Source: Tetracentron sinense (lineage: Eukaryota > Streptophyta > Magnoliopsida > Trochodendrales > Trochodendraceae). From it: a stretch of DNA of 64,000 nucleotides. Positions 11,010 to 22,582 of the stretch are shown here, piece by piece. The translations under genes and the position numbers were made by a program. The notes under the pieces are model-generated. The model was not told where the DNA came from and did not search any database. It was given only the letters and a program-made list of their open reading frames with translations. The DNA is taken from the NCBI GenBank assembly GCA_015143295.1, contig CM026563.1:6806531-6870530 (forward strand). Direction: 5' to 3'. The stretch's first letter is position 1. Each line of letters starts with the position of its first letter.

Positions 11010-11420
11010 TCTACTTTCTTTTTACAATTTATTTGATGACATATGTAGCATTCGATGAAAATGATTTCATCCTTGCTGTTTACTGTTTTCATAATATATA
11101 TGCAACCACCTTAGTAATTATGAATCAGTTAGGTTGTTAGGGGTTAGTGTTGGGCAGGGGAGTTCTTGTAACTCATACCCGAGAGGATTCGATCCCTACA
11201 CTTCCCACCCTAGGAGGCCACACCCCCAACCACTGGCGCAAGACAGCCGGGTGTAGGTGAGGTCTTTCAAAAAGGTTTATTTAGAGCAAGTGAAAAGAAT
11301 TATTTAGAGAAGAACTAAATGTAAAAAGTGCAGCTTATATATGAAGCATCACCCTTGAACATGTCTACATGAATAATTGTGTGATCTTTTTTTTACTCTT
11401 CGGTTGTCTTTCCTAAATTT
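11010..11420 (+). repeat. Array unit B2: promoter block only
   Basis: This partial copy carries the GCATTCGATGAAAATGATTT segment, the GGTCTTTCAAAAAGG segment and a TATATATGAAGC block (about 11,336-11,347) in the array order. A SINE at 11,135-11,262 has been inserted between the first two. No mini-exons follow it. Confidence 0.55.
11135..11262 (-). mobile_element. tRNA-derived SINE, minus strand
   Basis: On the minus strand it shows a box-A-like TTGCGCCAGTGGTTGGG followed by a box-B-like GGATCGAATCC about 45 bp later, the spacing of an RNA polymerase III promoter. It is a different family from the SINE at 10,839-11,003. The exact ends were not resolved. Confidence 0.55.
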
Positions 11421-12300
11421 TTTAAAAAAAAAAACAAAATATAAGTAATGGAACCTACAAAAAGGTGTCATACTATTTTGTCTTCTTCTTATATAAAAAT
11501 TGTATGAAAATTGGAGAGAATGGACAACCGGAAAGTGGACTTAACATTGCTCTTTTTTTTTGTTTTTTTTAATCTTCTTAGTACTAGCTAAGACTGTCTG
11601 CCATGCATGGGATGAAATCCAGAAAAGAAGAAGAAAAAAGGCTGACAAAATAGTAAAATGTGTCCTCATTTATGTCATATATAAAATTATATATAATATT
11701 CAATCAAATTTTAACAAATACTAACTTCGTTTATTCGAAAGAAAAGATCTATTTTATTTTTTTGGTAAACTCAATCATACCACAAGGCAATGACTGAAGG
11801 CAATGACAAGGGAATACTCAGATCTATTTTATTCAATCATCTAGAAAATGGGAAGCACCTACATGAAAATTGGTCCCAACATCCGGCTTGTTCCCCCTTG
11901 AAGACCCTTTACGTAGGAAAAAAAATTTTGATTGCATTATTGTTTGAATTTTTTCATACACACTTTATCACCAATATCTTATTGAAGTAGTGGCATAAAA
12001 TAATGCAATAATTTCTATCAATCTCTCTTAGGAGGGGGGAAATATATATATATATATATTAAACCCCGCAATTGTGATTTGCCTATGTTGATCTCATATA
12101 TGATTAATTATGTGAGAGAAAAAAAATTGCAAGGGTAAAAAAATTTCCATCCTGGAGAACTCATATATATGCGAAAAACTGACAGATCCAGAGATGGTAA
12201 CTATTTGTTTGCTAATCATCAAAAAAAAAAAAAAAAAAAAACTAATTGTTTGCTACAAGCCTACAACCCTTTCCTATATAAAGCGTCTCGAGGGAGACTC
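11420..12300. other. Gene-free AT-rich spacer
   Basis: This stretch holds homopolymer runs (A run near 12,222-12,240) and a short TA run (about 12,044-12,058). No open frame has recognisable features and no repeat boundary was found. Confidence 0.5.
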
Positions 12301-13367
12301 GTTGAGCATGTGATTAGGAGTGGCGATGGTATGGGCTGTTGTCGGGTCAATTTGGGGGTTATTAATACCATTGGATCAAACCAAATCTGTTTTAAAATGG
12401 CATGAAAAAAATCCGAGCTCAATCTAATAATAATAATATTGACCTTTTAACCCAACCACCTAATCCAATATATAATAGATAAATAATATTAATAAACTCT
12501 AGTTTGAATTAGACTTTAACAATGAACAGGATCCCGGATCGCTAGTTCAAAATATACTCAGAGCTCGGTCAATACTGCATAATTTCCTAGAAAAGTGCTA
12601 GCCCCACTCTCCCCTCTTTCAGGCAAGTGGACAAAGATTTTGTGTCAGGCAGTTGTAGTTTCCGCTACAAAATCTTTATTTTCTTGCCCCAAAAAGGGAA
12701 GAGTGCAATTGTGAGGTAAGGGGTAACAAAACCCTTGCAAAGTATTTTGGAAGTGGTTAAGTATGATGAGGAGCCCAGGCCCAACATGTTTAAAAGAGGG
12801 TTTAGAGGCCTGAATTTCGCCCATTGGCCATTGACACCCCTCTGTATGATGTGGAAAATAAAAGATTTCCAAAGCTCTCATTTTGAATGGAAATCGTGAT
12901 AATTTTATAATGGTTGAAAAAAAAACCTTTAACAGTAAGTACGATCAATAATTACAAAAATATCACCATGTTCACATTAAAATAACATCACTAGCTATCT
13001 TTTTTCCTCTAGCTTGCATCATATTTTTTTTTATTGGTGATTAAGCATTTACATTAATAAAGAAAAAACTACAAAAACAGAAATTTCAATAAATATATAG
13101 TAAATTCTGGAATTTTTTTTTTATATATAAATATCAATATTTTATTAAAAATTTAAAAATAAATACAAATTTTCGGTCAAAATTTTAAAATTTCGCCAGA
13201 AATCATACAACCCGAGGTAATAGCCATTTTTATTTCGGAGGGGGAAACAAGACTGAAATTTTATTATATGGATTTGAAATTTCAAAACCCTGGTACAAAG
13301 CCATTAGAATAACTTTGATGATGAGACGAGTGATTTGATGAAGTTGTGTGCAAGATAGAGAGTCAAG
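12300..13367 (+). repeat. Array unit C, upstream block, interrupted by the Ogre/Tat element
   Basis: It matches unit B from GGAGTGGCGATGG through ACAAAGATTTTGTGTCAGGC and beyond. It stops at TCAAG (13,363-13,367) and resumes after the second TCAAG at 30,676 with the ATTGTCGTATCATAAACC segment that follows in the other units. This shows that the retrotransposon landed in an existing unit. Confidence 0.7.
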
Positions 13368-15527
13368 TGTGAACACCCCATTTTTACACCCCTAAAATCT
13401 CACTCACCTCTTATTTTATTTTATTTTATTATCTTATTTTGTTTTATTTAGTTTTTTTTTAATTTATTATTTTATTTTACTTTAATTTAGTTTTTTTTAT
13501 TATTATTATTTTATTTTATTTTTTTACAGTAGAGAGGAGAGGAGTTGAGAGAGAAGGACCCATCGTTCAGAGTCACCTAAATCACAAACCCATATATCCA
13601 AGCCCATATCTTGAACCCATTGGATAAAAACTATACAAGCCCAAATGCAACTAAGCCTAGCCCTCAAGGGTTTATACCCTAAAGGCTCAAGGCCCATAAC
13701 CCTAAAGGCCCATCACTGTTTCATATATAAAGAATAAGATAGGGTTAAAAAAAAAAAAAAAAACAAAAAAAAACCTCACTCGGTTCCAGCCAGGGAGTCT
13801 TCTCTCCTTCCCGATTTCCCTCCGGCGAGCTTTGATCACCATCTCCGGCGACAGCATCTCGAGCTCAGTTAGATCCTTGGATCTCGAGTTCCCCCACCAT
13901 CATCCAGACCATTTCGGTAGTTATGCAGCTCCCCCACTCTCTCTCCCTCTCCCGTTCTACTCTCTCTTGCTGACGAGGGCCCGATCATTAGGCTTCTCCG
14001 TACCTGAATCAGCCGGCGAACCAGTGTCACCGGTGAACTCCAAGTCGCGCCCGAGGGGAAGTAATTTCGTCTATGTTCGTCCCTTCCATTGGCTCCGTTC
14101 CGATCATCTTCTCCGGCAAGTCAAACCGGCATCATCTCTGCTCCTCAGTTGTAGTTGGACCTTCTCTCCGGCGAGTTACAGGCCTCTCCAACTCCGGCCG
14201 AAGTCACCATCACTCCTGTACACCATGCGAGCCACCTCTTGCTACTAATTGCTGGATTTCATTTTCAAAGAAAAAAAGAAGAGAGGCCAGCAGCTATGCT
14301 TATGATCCAGTCTTCTATTCTACTTTGTTTTTATTTTATTCTGGGTTTGTATATTTGAGTGATTGAGAGGGAAGGTTTTTTTGTCCGTGTTTCTCTCTCG
14401 GTTCAACGGAGCAGTCTCCAATATCGCATTCCCCATCAACCGCACGTAGGTACGTGTCTTCCATGCTTATTTATTTGTTTCATTTATTTATTCATTTATT
14501 ATCCATGTATGTGCAATAGGGATAGGCCGCGATTTTTCTTTTCCTATTTTGCCTACATTGGGCACTTAGATAGTTTTCATTTTTTTTATTAACCCTAAAT
14601 AAGTGGCCCACCCCGTTAGTTAGTCCTACAAAAAATCAAAAAATATAAAAAAGACTAAAATAACTTAAAGGTACTGGTCTATCCTCCCTTGGGACCTAGA
14701 GCAGGGTCCGTATTTAAACCATAGCCTCTTTTGGTTTAAGGCCGCTCGATCCGCCCTGCTCTTTGCCTTTAAGATAATTAAAATCATTTATACTTTATTT
14801 TCCTTTTGCCTACCTTGGGCACTTAGGATAGCCTTGACTAGTTAAAACTTGCCAAAATTAAAATACAAAAAAATCAAAAAATACAAAATAACAAAAACAT
14901 TCAAAAAAAAAATCTAAAATGAAAAAGAAATCTACCCTAATAAATGAACGCCCCCTAGAGCTCCCCCACGAGCACCTAGCTACGCGACCATCTCCCAGAA
15001 TGAGATTCATAAATCTCAATTCCACTTCCCCTCCCCCAACTCAAACACGAGTTGGAAGTGACCACACTCCGAAACGAGTATAAAAACAGTCACGGACCCC
15101 GAACTACTATTGAGGGTCTGATTCCGACTAACCGGATAAGTAGGCAGCCCAATCAGGGTTCGACCCCAACCAAAAATAAACTTTTTTTTTACCCCCCGTT
15201 CTGATTTGTATTCGATTAGCAAAATTAATAATTATTTAGGAAATGTTAAGTGATTTTTAAATGTTTGATTTGGACCTAATGAGTAGGTTACCATCATTGG
15301 ATGGAGGTCCTGGGGTGCCTAACCCCTTCCCCAGGACCTAAAGGGATCCCTTACCTAGACTATTTTGGACCGTAGACCCCCCTCATTTGGATTATTTCGG
15401 GATCCTACTTCCCCTAAGTAGGTGGCGACTCATAAAAATAAGTTTAGCGTCATTCCTCTACTCTCGGACCTTATTCCGATACCTAGAGTTGAGAGGGGAG
15501 GAAAGGCGGTAAATTTTGGCGTTTACA
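13368..15527 (+). repeat. 5' LTR of the Ogre/Tat element, 2.16 kb
   Basis: It starts TGTGAACACCCC and ends GGCGTTTACA. A TATA-like CATATATAAAG at about 13,724 could be the element's own promoter. Matching LTR sequence recurs at about 24.48-25.81 kb (inverse) and 29.87-30.68 kb (direct). Short open frames inside it are duplicated with the LTR and show no coding features. Confidence 0.9.
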
Positions 15528-15531
15528 GCTT

Positions 15532-15550
15532 TGGCGACTCTGCTGGGGAC
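15532..15550 (+). other. Primer binding site, tRNA-Arg type
   Basis: TGGCGACTCTGCTGGGGAC lies four bases after the LTR end. Its complement resembles the 3' end of plant tRNA-Arg (ending in GAGTCG plus CCA), which is the primer reported for Ogre elements. The tRNA match is from memory of the tRNA sequence. Confidence 0.75.
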
Positions 15551-16620
15551 TGTAGGATCCAACCTGAAAATTAGGTAAAAGCCAAACATTTTTTTTAAAT
15601 CCCTAATCATTTCCTAAAAACAATTATTCCTTTTGCTAATTCTTTCTTTTGTGGGTATGTTCTTATTTTCTCGTTCCTGTGCATATCATATTCATTGCAT
15701 TTTAGTGTAATCACCTTATAACCCATTAGTTGGATCTATGGGGCCTACGGCTGTTTGATACGTATCTTCAGTGCCAGGGGCTTTCTGATCTGTGGAGTTC
15801 AGCTGGATCACGCCTTATGGGTTGTACCCGTAGAAACGGATTCGGTTCTCCCACTTGCGCCAATCGTCCCATTTTGGGAGTCGCATATACGGCCAAGCGT
15901 CCCCCAACCACCTTAGGAACACCTTGCATTACCCCGGCATACGCATATAGATTAGGTTGTGATATAGTTTATAAGCAGTAGATTAGGATGGTTTCTCCCA
16001 ATCCTATCCTGCTTATAACCTATACCCGCCCTCCTTTTTGGTTGTATATTAGGGTATCTTTTTGTACCCATATGTTCATTCAAGAAAGAGGGCATGTGTG
16101 AACCATGTTTGATGAGCCATGTGTGATTGAATAAACCCCTTACCAGCTTCTTTAAATCATTACATCTGGGGGTCCTAACCTCAAATAATAAATGGGTATT
16201 CACTTATCCCTTTTTATTTTAAACTTAATGGGCTTTGGTTTCCAATAACCCAAGGTAGTAGGTTGGACCTCTATACCTACCCCATTGGTTTACATATGTC
16301 TTGACTAAAAATAAAAATAAAAAAAAATAAAAAAGAAAAATAAAAAAAATCTTTTGTGACACTACATATGGGATTCCTAATCCAGATATAAATGGATATC
16401 CCCTTATTCATTTATTACCTTAATCTAATAGGTCTTGGAAACCCAAGTTATTGGACTGGGCTTTTGTCCACCCATCCTGTTAGTTTACATATGTAATGCC
16501 ACATGAAAAAAAAATATAATAACAAAAAGAAAAAAAGAGAGGGAAAACGAAAACATTCTCTAAAGTTTTGCATCATCATGTAGCACTTGCGTAGGGTCTC
16601 ACTTGTGCACTATTGTTTAG
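15551..16620 (+). other. Leader of the Ogre/Tat element
   Basis: This is non-coding sequence between the primer site and the first ORF. It includes A-rich runs near 16,310-16,350 and 16,505-16,560. The short frames at 15,730 and 15,952 have no motifs. Confidence 0.6.
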
Positions 16621-18480
16621 ATGGCAGGCCCTTCAGGAATAATTAGGCCGGGAGGCCTAGGTCCTTCAATCAAATTGGAGATTCGTGCTATTTGTGATAC
16701 CAAACTCAGAGACACAGCTACAATTTTAGGTTCAGCTCAAGGCCTTAACTCTGCCCGTCGACTAGTTTGGATGCAGAGATACCATGTGGGAAATATTTTA
16801 GACCTTGCTTTGATCGATCCTGATTGGCGTTTAGTCAGGGCGGCGATTCTTTGTTGGGATCCTAAAAGTGTAGTTTTCCGTTTTGGAAAAAATGAAATGT
16901 GTCCAACAATCGAAGAAGTCGAACGCATCTTAGGGCTGGATATTGATGGTCCTGCTATTCTACCTCATTACAGAACAAATTACCAGCTTGAACTTGCGCA
17001 GTTCTTACATATCAAGCCTGACCGATTACCCAACAATGCCAAGGGTACTTACTCAAGGGTCGAAATGAACAAGTTGTGGGATATGTATAGACCTTCGTGG
17101 AACCCTAGTGCACCTGAAGCTGAATCCGAGTCAGCACTCAATGTTCTTACATGGATTGTTCTAGCTCAGCTTATCTTTCCAAAAAACCTCAGTATTGCCG
17201 AATCTATATTGGTGGGGGTAGTCAAAGATATGCGTAGTGGAGGGTCAGTCGTCCCGATGATCCTGGGAGAGCTTCTTAGGGGTCTTAAATATAGCAGTGA
17301 AAAAAGGAAAGGGACATTCAACGCCAGTGTATCTCTTTTACAGTTATGGTTGATCGAGCATTTACCATCAATGGTTACTGTGCCCTCAGAATTTGCTTAT
17401 GATGCTCGGAACATAGTGCGAAAATTTAGCCAGTCCCAATCCAAGCTTGTGTGTAAAAAAATGGAAGACTGTTACAGAGAGCTTCAGCAGTTATCAGAAG
17501 ACGAGATAATTTGGAAGTGTCGTTGGCTCGTAATCAACAAACGAAGGCTTCCTCTTTTAACTACCTTTGGAAGAAGATGCATAATTCTTGCTGGCCTAAC
17601 TGGATCGTCGCCCTACATTCCACTCAGAGTACTCCGACAGTTTGGATACCGACAGTTTATCCCAGTGATCGATGATTTAGCAGAAGACTATTGGGTTTTC
17701 TCTACTGCAGCTGAACTTCTAGAAAGGCGGTTCCAAACTGAATGGAGACGATGTAAAAGGGAAAAATTTCCAGATGACATAGTAGAACCTGGACCCGGGG
17801 AACCGTTGACTGAAGAAGAATATGATTTATGGTTGGAGAACCCGGACATACAATCAGAAATGCCAAAGCCAACAGAATTGCTCACCCCAGCTACAGCACC
17901 GTCCAGAGGAAGCCTTCCCCTTTCTGAGGTGGTAGTGCCGTGGAAAGATACTTTCCTAGGAAATCGTCTGAAGATATTAAGGGATACTAAGAAGCTCAAG
18001 TCAGCGCAACAGGCACACCGGCAACATGAAGCTGAGTTGAAAAGGGAACATCAGGCAGTCCGCAGGAAGGAGGAACAGTTAGAACAGATCCAACTCAAGA
18101 TTCTGAGAGATACCGAAGAATTGGAGAGAGCGCAACAGGTCCTCCGACAACAAGAAAGTGACCTGGGGAATCGACGTCAGTTTGCCTGTGATAAGGAACA
18201 TCAGCTAGAGCAAGCACTCCGAGAGTTTCAAAAGAGGAAAAGAGATGATGCTGAGGAGTCTTTCCAGTTTGAAATCCAGTTCCGTCAGAATCAAGAACAG
18301 TTGAAAGCAGTCAGACATCATGCTCAGGTCGAGGCTCTAGAGTTCGACTACAGAATTCAATGCGCATCAGGCACGGTGGACAGGCTAGAAAATGAGATTG
18401 CTATCCTTCATCAACAAGTGATAGACCTCGGGGGCAACCCCTTGCCTCCTGACTTTGTTATTCCTGAGAGACCTGTATAG
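16621..18480 (+). CDS. Ogre-type ORF1, upstream of gag (619 aa, fossil element)
   Basis: This long open frame starts MAGPSGIIRPGG and lies before gag, the position of the extra ORF that distinguishes Ogre from most Ty3/gypsy elements. Residues of roughly 30-270 resemble the plant-mobile-domain-like region (DUF7745 type) seen in such ORFs, with WDPKSVVFRFGKNEMCPTIE as the most family-like stretch. Residues of about 450-600 are rich in E, Q, R and K with heptad-like spacing, suggesting a coiled coil. Its role in the element is not known. The family assignment is from memory; a profile search would settle it. Confidence 0.7.
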   Translation: MAGPSGIIRPGGLGPSIKLEIRAICDTKLRDTATILGSAQGLNSARRLVWMQRYHVGNILDLALIDPDWRLVRAAILCWDPKSVVFRFGKNEMCPTIEEVERILGLDIDGPAILPHYRTNYQLELAQFLHIKPDRLPNNAKGTYSRVEMNKLWDMYRPSWNPSAPEAESESALNVLTWIVLAQLIFPKNLSIAESILVGVVKDMRSGGSVVPMILGELLRGLKYSSEKRKGTFNASVSLLQLWLIEHLPSMVTVPSEFAYDARNIVRKFSQSQSKLVCKKMEDCYRELQQLSEDEIIWKCRWLVINKRRLPLLTTFGRRCIILAGLTGSSPYIPLRVLRQFGYRQFIPVIDDLAEDYWVFSTAAELLERRFQTEWRRCKREKFPDDIVEPGPGEPLTEEEYDLWLENPDIQSEMPKPTELLTPATAPSRGSLPLSEVVVPWKDTFLGNRLKILRDTKKLKSAQQAHRQHEAELKREHQAVRRKEEQLEQIQLKILRDTEELERAQQVLRQQESDLGNRRQFACDKEHQLEQALREFQKRKRDDAEESFQFEIQFRQNQEQLKAVRHHAQVEALEFDYRIQCASGTVDRLENEIAILHQQVIDLGGNPLPPDFVIPERPV

Positions 18481-18660
18481 GGTTGGGTCATTTTTCTTTT
18501 TGTCTTTCTATTTGTCCTTTGTTGCTTTTTATTATTTTTCTTTTGGTTTAGTGTTGTCTTAGAATCACACAAACACATGCATATATAAAGAAGTGATTTT
18601 CATCTTTTTACTGTCAAATCGTGCATTCATGTTTAATCGCTACATCTTTCTCAGTGTTGC

Positions 18661-21600
18661 ATGAAACAGCGAATTGTTACTCGTTCCGTATCTCGTGCCC
18701 TTGCCCAAGCTGCGATAATAGATCTGGACAGTCCTAAAGTCGCAGATTGGTCCTCTCAAAGCTCAGCAGACATGGCTGCTCCCAACAATCGTTTGGATTC
18801 AAGTACAGACCAGCTTGTACAAGCACATGACCAGGAGATACATGGGATGAAAGCCCAATTGGACAGCATTCAGGAAACCTTGCAGGCTTTGATGGCTTTA
18901 CAGCTTAACAAACCTACTCACCAACCAGAAGCCGGGCCATTTCAATCCGAACAACCCAGAACTTCATTCCAGCCTGAAAGTTTTCAGCCAGACCCACCCG
19001 GAATTGGAACCTTTCGACATCAACCAGACCATTCAGGGTTTAGACCTTTCCAACCGGATCAACCTAGGGTTGAGATTCCTGCTCCAAACTTTACCTTTAT
19101 CAACCCTCTTCATGATCAACCGGGTGAGGATGGCGATTTTGATTACACCCGATTTGATGGAAAAACTGGCGAGGCTGTGCACTGCGACCATCACGATCCA
19201 AAAATGCCACAGGATTCTGAGCTATTGGTGTCTCTAAAGAACCAACAAGAAGAAATTCGTCAGCTGAAAGAAATGATGAAAAAAATGCAAGGGGCATCAT
19301 CCTCCTCTACAGGGATAACTCTGGATGACTTACTCTTCTCTTCTGATACTTTGGTTCCCTCTGACTTTCGAGTTCCAGAATTCACTAAATACGGGGGCAA
19401 AGGATGTCCGAAAGAGCATTTACAGTTGTATGTGGGGGATATGATGGCCTACAGAGATAAACCATCATATCTTATCCAATATTTCCAGAAAAGTCTGAAA
19501 GATGCCGCTCTCAGGTGGTGGCTTGCAATTGACAAGAAGCAAATTACCAGTTGGCAGGATGTGATCGATCTCTTCATCAATCAGTTTTCTTTTAACTTGG
19601 AGGTGCTCCCTCAAAAGAGCGATCTAGAGCAACTGTCCCAGAGGAATAATGAATCGTTTATTGAGTATGCCGCTAGGTGGAGAGAGATGGCATCAAGACT
19701 ATCAGTGCAGTTATCAAAGGAAGAAATGGCTTCTACCTTTTTGGGAACCCTAAAGCAACCATATTCAACACTGATGATAACTTTGCCGGCCACTGATTTC
19801 AAGGTAATCGTCGAAACAGGGGCAAGAATTGAAACTGCTGTAAAAAATGGTACCATACATGCCAGTCTTAGCCATACACCTCCAAGGTCAGGTGCTCCAT
19901 TTAACAGGAATAATGGGCAAAAGGATACCAGGAAAAGAGAAGAAGTTAATTGGATTGCACCCAGTGCACCCTTGATGTTGCCTGCTCCACCGATTCGACA
20001 ACCTCCTCAACCTCAAAATCCTCAGCCGATAAGGCAAAATCAGTATCAACAGGCGCGTCAGCCAGTGAGAAACCCTCAAAGAAATTTCACTCCCTTACCT
20101 TACTCTTTAAGCCAGCTTCTGACTTTCCTCCTCAAAAAGGATCTTGTAACTCTGAAGGGGCCGACTCCTCTCATCCCAGTTGAGAAGCAAAATCGAAATT
20201 ATCATGCAGATCATTATTGTGCATATCATCGAGGCCCGGGTCATGCCACAGATGTATGTTACACTCTTAGACATGATATTCAAGATCTCTTAGAGCAAGG
20301 CAAAGTTGAATTCGCCCCTGGGAATACTAGCATCATCCAAGCTCCTCTTCCCCCACATCAAGGGCAGATTAATTTCCTGAGCGGGGACGAGTCTGATGGT
20401 AGTATAGTAGAGATTGATGGGTTGTCAGAGACAGATGATGCTATCCGTCCTTCGTACCGAGTCCCTGTTCGAATCTCATATCCTCAGTCTTTGTCATCTC
20501 CCGAATCCCCTATTATTCAACCCCTCCAAATACCCCACATGTTGCCAGTCCATTCATCTACTATTCAATCCATTCAGCGCCCTATACAAATCCCTTTTAT
20601 TCCTGTTGAAGAAGAGAGGATCGTTTATATCATCCCTTGCCCTGTTGATTGGCCTACAACCCCAGTTATATCATCTCCACGACCCCTTGGTAAAGGTCCA
20701 GTTCAAATTCCATACATTCCAACACCAATCCATCCCCTCAATCGTTTACCGGCCCCTCCATCTCTCATTCTAGACAATGAAAACATTACTGCAATAACCA
20801 GGTCAGGAAGAGTTTACCAGCAACCAGAAATTGAGCTGCCTAAGTCCAAGGGCAAAGAGCAATGTCTAAATCCTGAGCAACAAAAAGAAGAAGATGCTGC
20901 ATTGTTGAAAATTTTGGAGAAAGCGAAGGAATATAATATTGCCCATCAACTCACAAAGCTCCCGGCTCAAATTTCAGTGATGGGATTACTCTTAACTTCA
21001 GAGCATCATCGGGAGCAATTGCTTAGGGTGTTCAATAATGCTCATGTCACAAAGGATATAACACCTGAGCGTTTGGGGCAACTGGTAGGTCAGATTCTGG
21101 AACCAAAGACCATTACCTTCAGTGAAGAGGAAATCCCGGACAGTGATAAGGAACATACCAGAGCTCTTTACATCTCAGTGCAGTGCAGGGGTAAAACACT
21201 TTCAGCAGTTTTGGTAGATAATGGGTCGGGTTTGAATGTCTGTACATTAACTACGTTGGAAGGTTTGGGAATGGACATCAGTCATGTCAAGAAAAGGCCT
21301 ATGACAATTAGAGCTTTCGACAATTCAACTCGACAAAATTTGGGAGATGTCGACTTAAACATTTCTATTGGACCATCAGAATTCTTGACAAATTTTCAAG
21401 TAGTTAATGTGCCAGCTTCTTTCACTCTTCTTCTTGGAAGGCCGTGGATCCACATGGCCGGAGCCATCCCGTCATCACTTCATCAGAGGATTAAGTTCAT
21501 TCAAGGTGATCAACTGATTGTGATTCCGACGGAGTCTTTGGCAAATTCCTTTGGGGATGTCCAAGAATTGGGACAAGGGGCAGCTTTTATGACTTATCAG

Positions 21601-22233
21601 TTTGAGGAGGTTACTTGTATTGCTCAGCTGGAAAGTAAGAAAAACGAATATATACCGGCAGCGGTGAGGATCATGGCTAAAATGAAGTACAGACCTGGTT
21701 TGGGTTTGGGCGCCCACCACCAAGGAATGAAGAAACGGTATGTAGCACCTCGCTACACACCTCGTTTCGGAATAGGGTACAAACCAGAGTTGGAAGATTT
21801 CATGAACAAGCTGACAAAAGGAAAATCATCAGTAAAGTCGGTGCCCCCACCTCCCCTATCTGTTACCTTTCCTACCAGTATTCCCAGACCTTCTGATTTT
21901 GAAATCTATAAAAACCTTCCTTTTGAGGAAACAGACCCAGAGCCAATTGCCAACCATGCACCCAAATCCCAGTCAAAGGACGATCCTGCAAGGTTTCTCG
22001 AAATGTTCAAAGTGGCTCAATTGTTTGAGGAACTCGCTGTTGAAGATGCAGCCCAGATTGATCACACGGCAGAGGAACAAGTGTGCACCCTCTCCAGTGC
22101 TTCGCAAGCATCATCCAGTTCTGTTCCACTCATACGAGCCAGTTCTTCTCCTCTCGTATGGTGGACCGATCCCATCACAGTAGAAGCAGCTAGAGGAAGG
22201 CAGGGAAAGAAGGTCGGACTAGTCAGACCATGA
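18661..22233 (+). CDS. Gag-protease polyprotein of the Ogre/Tat element (1190 aa, fossil element)
   Basis: The gag domain lies at about residues 235-390, with the typical KDAALRWWLAI and FIEYAARWREMASRL blocks. A short C-H-C-like motif (HYCAYHRGPGHATDVC) follows near residue 520. The aspartic protease core is near residue 855 (VLVDNGSGLNV), in the place of the usual D-S/T-G. A glycine-rich G-patch-like stretch (KYRPGLGLGAHHQG) follows, as seen in Tat-lineage elements. It is followed by a non-coding spacer before the reverse transcriptase frame. Confidence 0.85.
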   Translation: MKQRIVTRSVSRALAQAAIIDLDSPKVADWSSQSSADMAAPNNRLDSSTDQLVQAHDQEIHGMKAQLDSIQETLQALMALQLNKPTHQPEAGPFQSEQPRTSFQPESFQPDPPGIGTFRHQPDHSGFRPFQPDQPRVEIPAPNFTFINPLHDQPGEDGDFDYTRFDGKTGEAVHCDHHDPKMPQDSELLVSLKNQQEEIRQLKEMMKKMQGASSSSTGITLDDLLFSSDTLVPSDFRVPEFTKYGGKGCPKEHLQLYVGDMMAYRDKPSYLIQYFQKSLKDAALRWWLAIDKKQITSWQDVIDLFINQFSFNLEVLPQKSDLEQLSQRNNESFIEYAARWREMASRLSVQLSKEEMASTFLGTLKQPYSTLMITLPATDFKVIVETGARIETAVKNGTIHASLSHTPPRSGAPFNRNNGQKDTRKREEVNWIAPSAPLMLPAPPIRQPPQPQNPQPIRQNQYQQARQPVRNPQRNFTPLPYSLSQLLTFLLKKDLVTLKGPTPLIPVEKQNRNYHADHYCAYHRGPGHATDVCYTLRHDIQDLLEQGKVEFAPGNTSIIQAPLPPHQGQINFLSGDESDGSIVEIDGLSETDDAIRPSYRVPVRISYPQSLSSPESPIIQPLQIPHMLPVHSSTIQSIQRPIQIPFIPVEEERIVYIIPCPVDWPTTPVISSPRPLGKGPVQIPYIPTPIHPLNRLPAPPSLILDNENITAITRSGRVYQQPEIELPKSKGKEQCLNPEQQKEEDAALLKILEKAKEYNIAHQLTKLPAQISVMGLLLTSEHHREQLLRVFNNAHVTKDITPERLGQLVGQILEPKTITFSEEEIPDSDKEHTRALYISVQCRGKTLSAVLVDNGSGLNVCTLTTLEGLGMDISHVKKRPMTIRAFDNSTRQNLGDVDLNISIGPSEFLTNFQVVNVPASFTLLLGRPWIHMAGAIPSSLHQRIKFIQGDQLIVIPTESLANSFGDVQELGQGAAFMTYQFEEVTCIAQLESKKNEYIPAAVRIMAKMKYRPGLGLGAHHQGMKKRYVAPRYTPRFGIGYKPELEDFMNKLTKGKSSVKSVPPPPLSVTFPTSIPRPSDFEIYKNLPFEETDPEPIANHAPKSQSKDDPARFLEMFKVAQLFEELAVEDAAQIDHTAEEQVCTLSSASQASSSSVPLIRASSSPLVWWTDPITVEAARGRQGKKVGLVRP

Positions 22234-22582
22234 CCCAGTTTCTTTTCTTTATTTGTTCTTTTCATCTTTAGGTCAAAAAGAGAAAAACCAAAAATTTTAT
22301 TTTTCAGGCGGCGTTGTCAGTCATTTCAAAATAGTCAAGTCTTTTGCTTTACGCATCTTTGTAAATATTACAAAACATCAGAAAATCAATGAAATTCATT
22401 TTCCTTGTCTCAAGACTTGTTTCCTTTTGTGTTTCCTTTTGTATATACATAAAATACTGGCTCATGATGGTATGACCTAAGTCTCCAAAAAAGGCTTAGT
22501 GATCTGAAGTCACCAAAAAAAAAAAAAAAAAAAACACAAAAAAAAATAATAATAATAACACTTAAAATACTAAGACCGAGCT
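22234..22582 (+). other. Spacer between protease and reverse transcriptase, putative Ogre intron
   Basis: There is a 350-bp A/T-rich stretch with an A run near 22,517 between the two frames. Ogre elements are known to remove an intron in this position to express the downstream frame. Whether this copy did so cannot be told from the sequence. Confidence 0.5.

Noticed and set aside
13832-14592. Overlapping open frames of 138, 97 and 77 codons
   Set aside because: They lie wholly inside the 5' LTR and are duplicated on the opposite strand with the other LTR copy; they are incidental frames in GC-rich LTR sequence.
22253-22480. 75-codon frame between protease and reverse transcriptase
   Set aside because: It lies in the spacer that Ogre elements are known to splice out and has no similarity to retroelement proteins.
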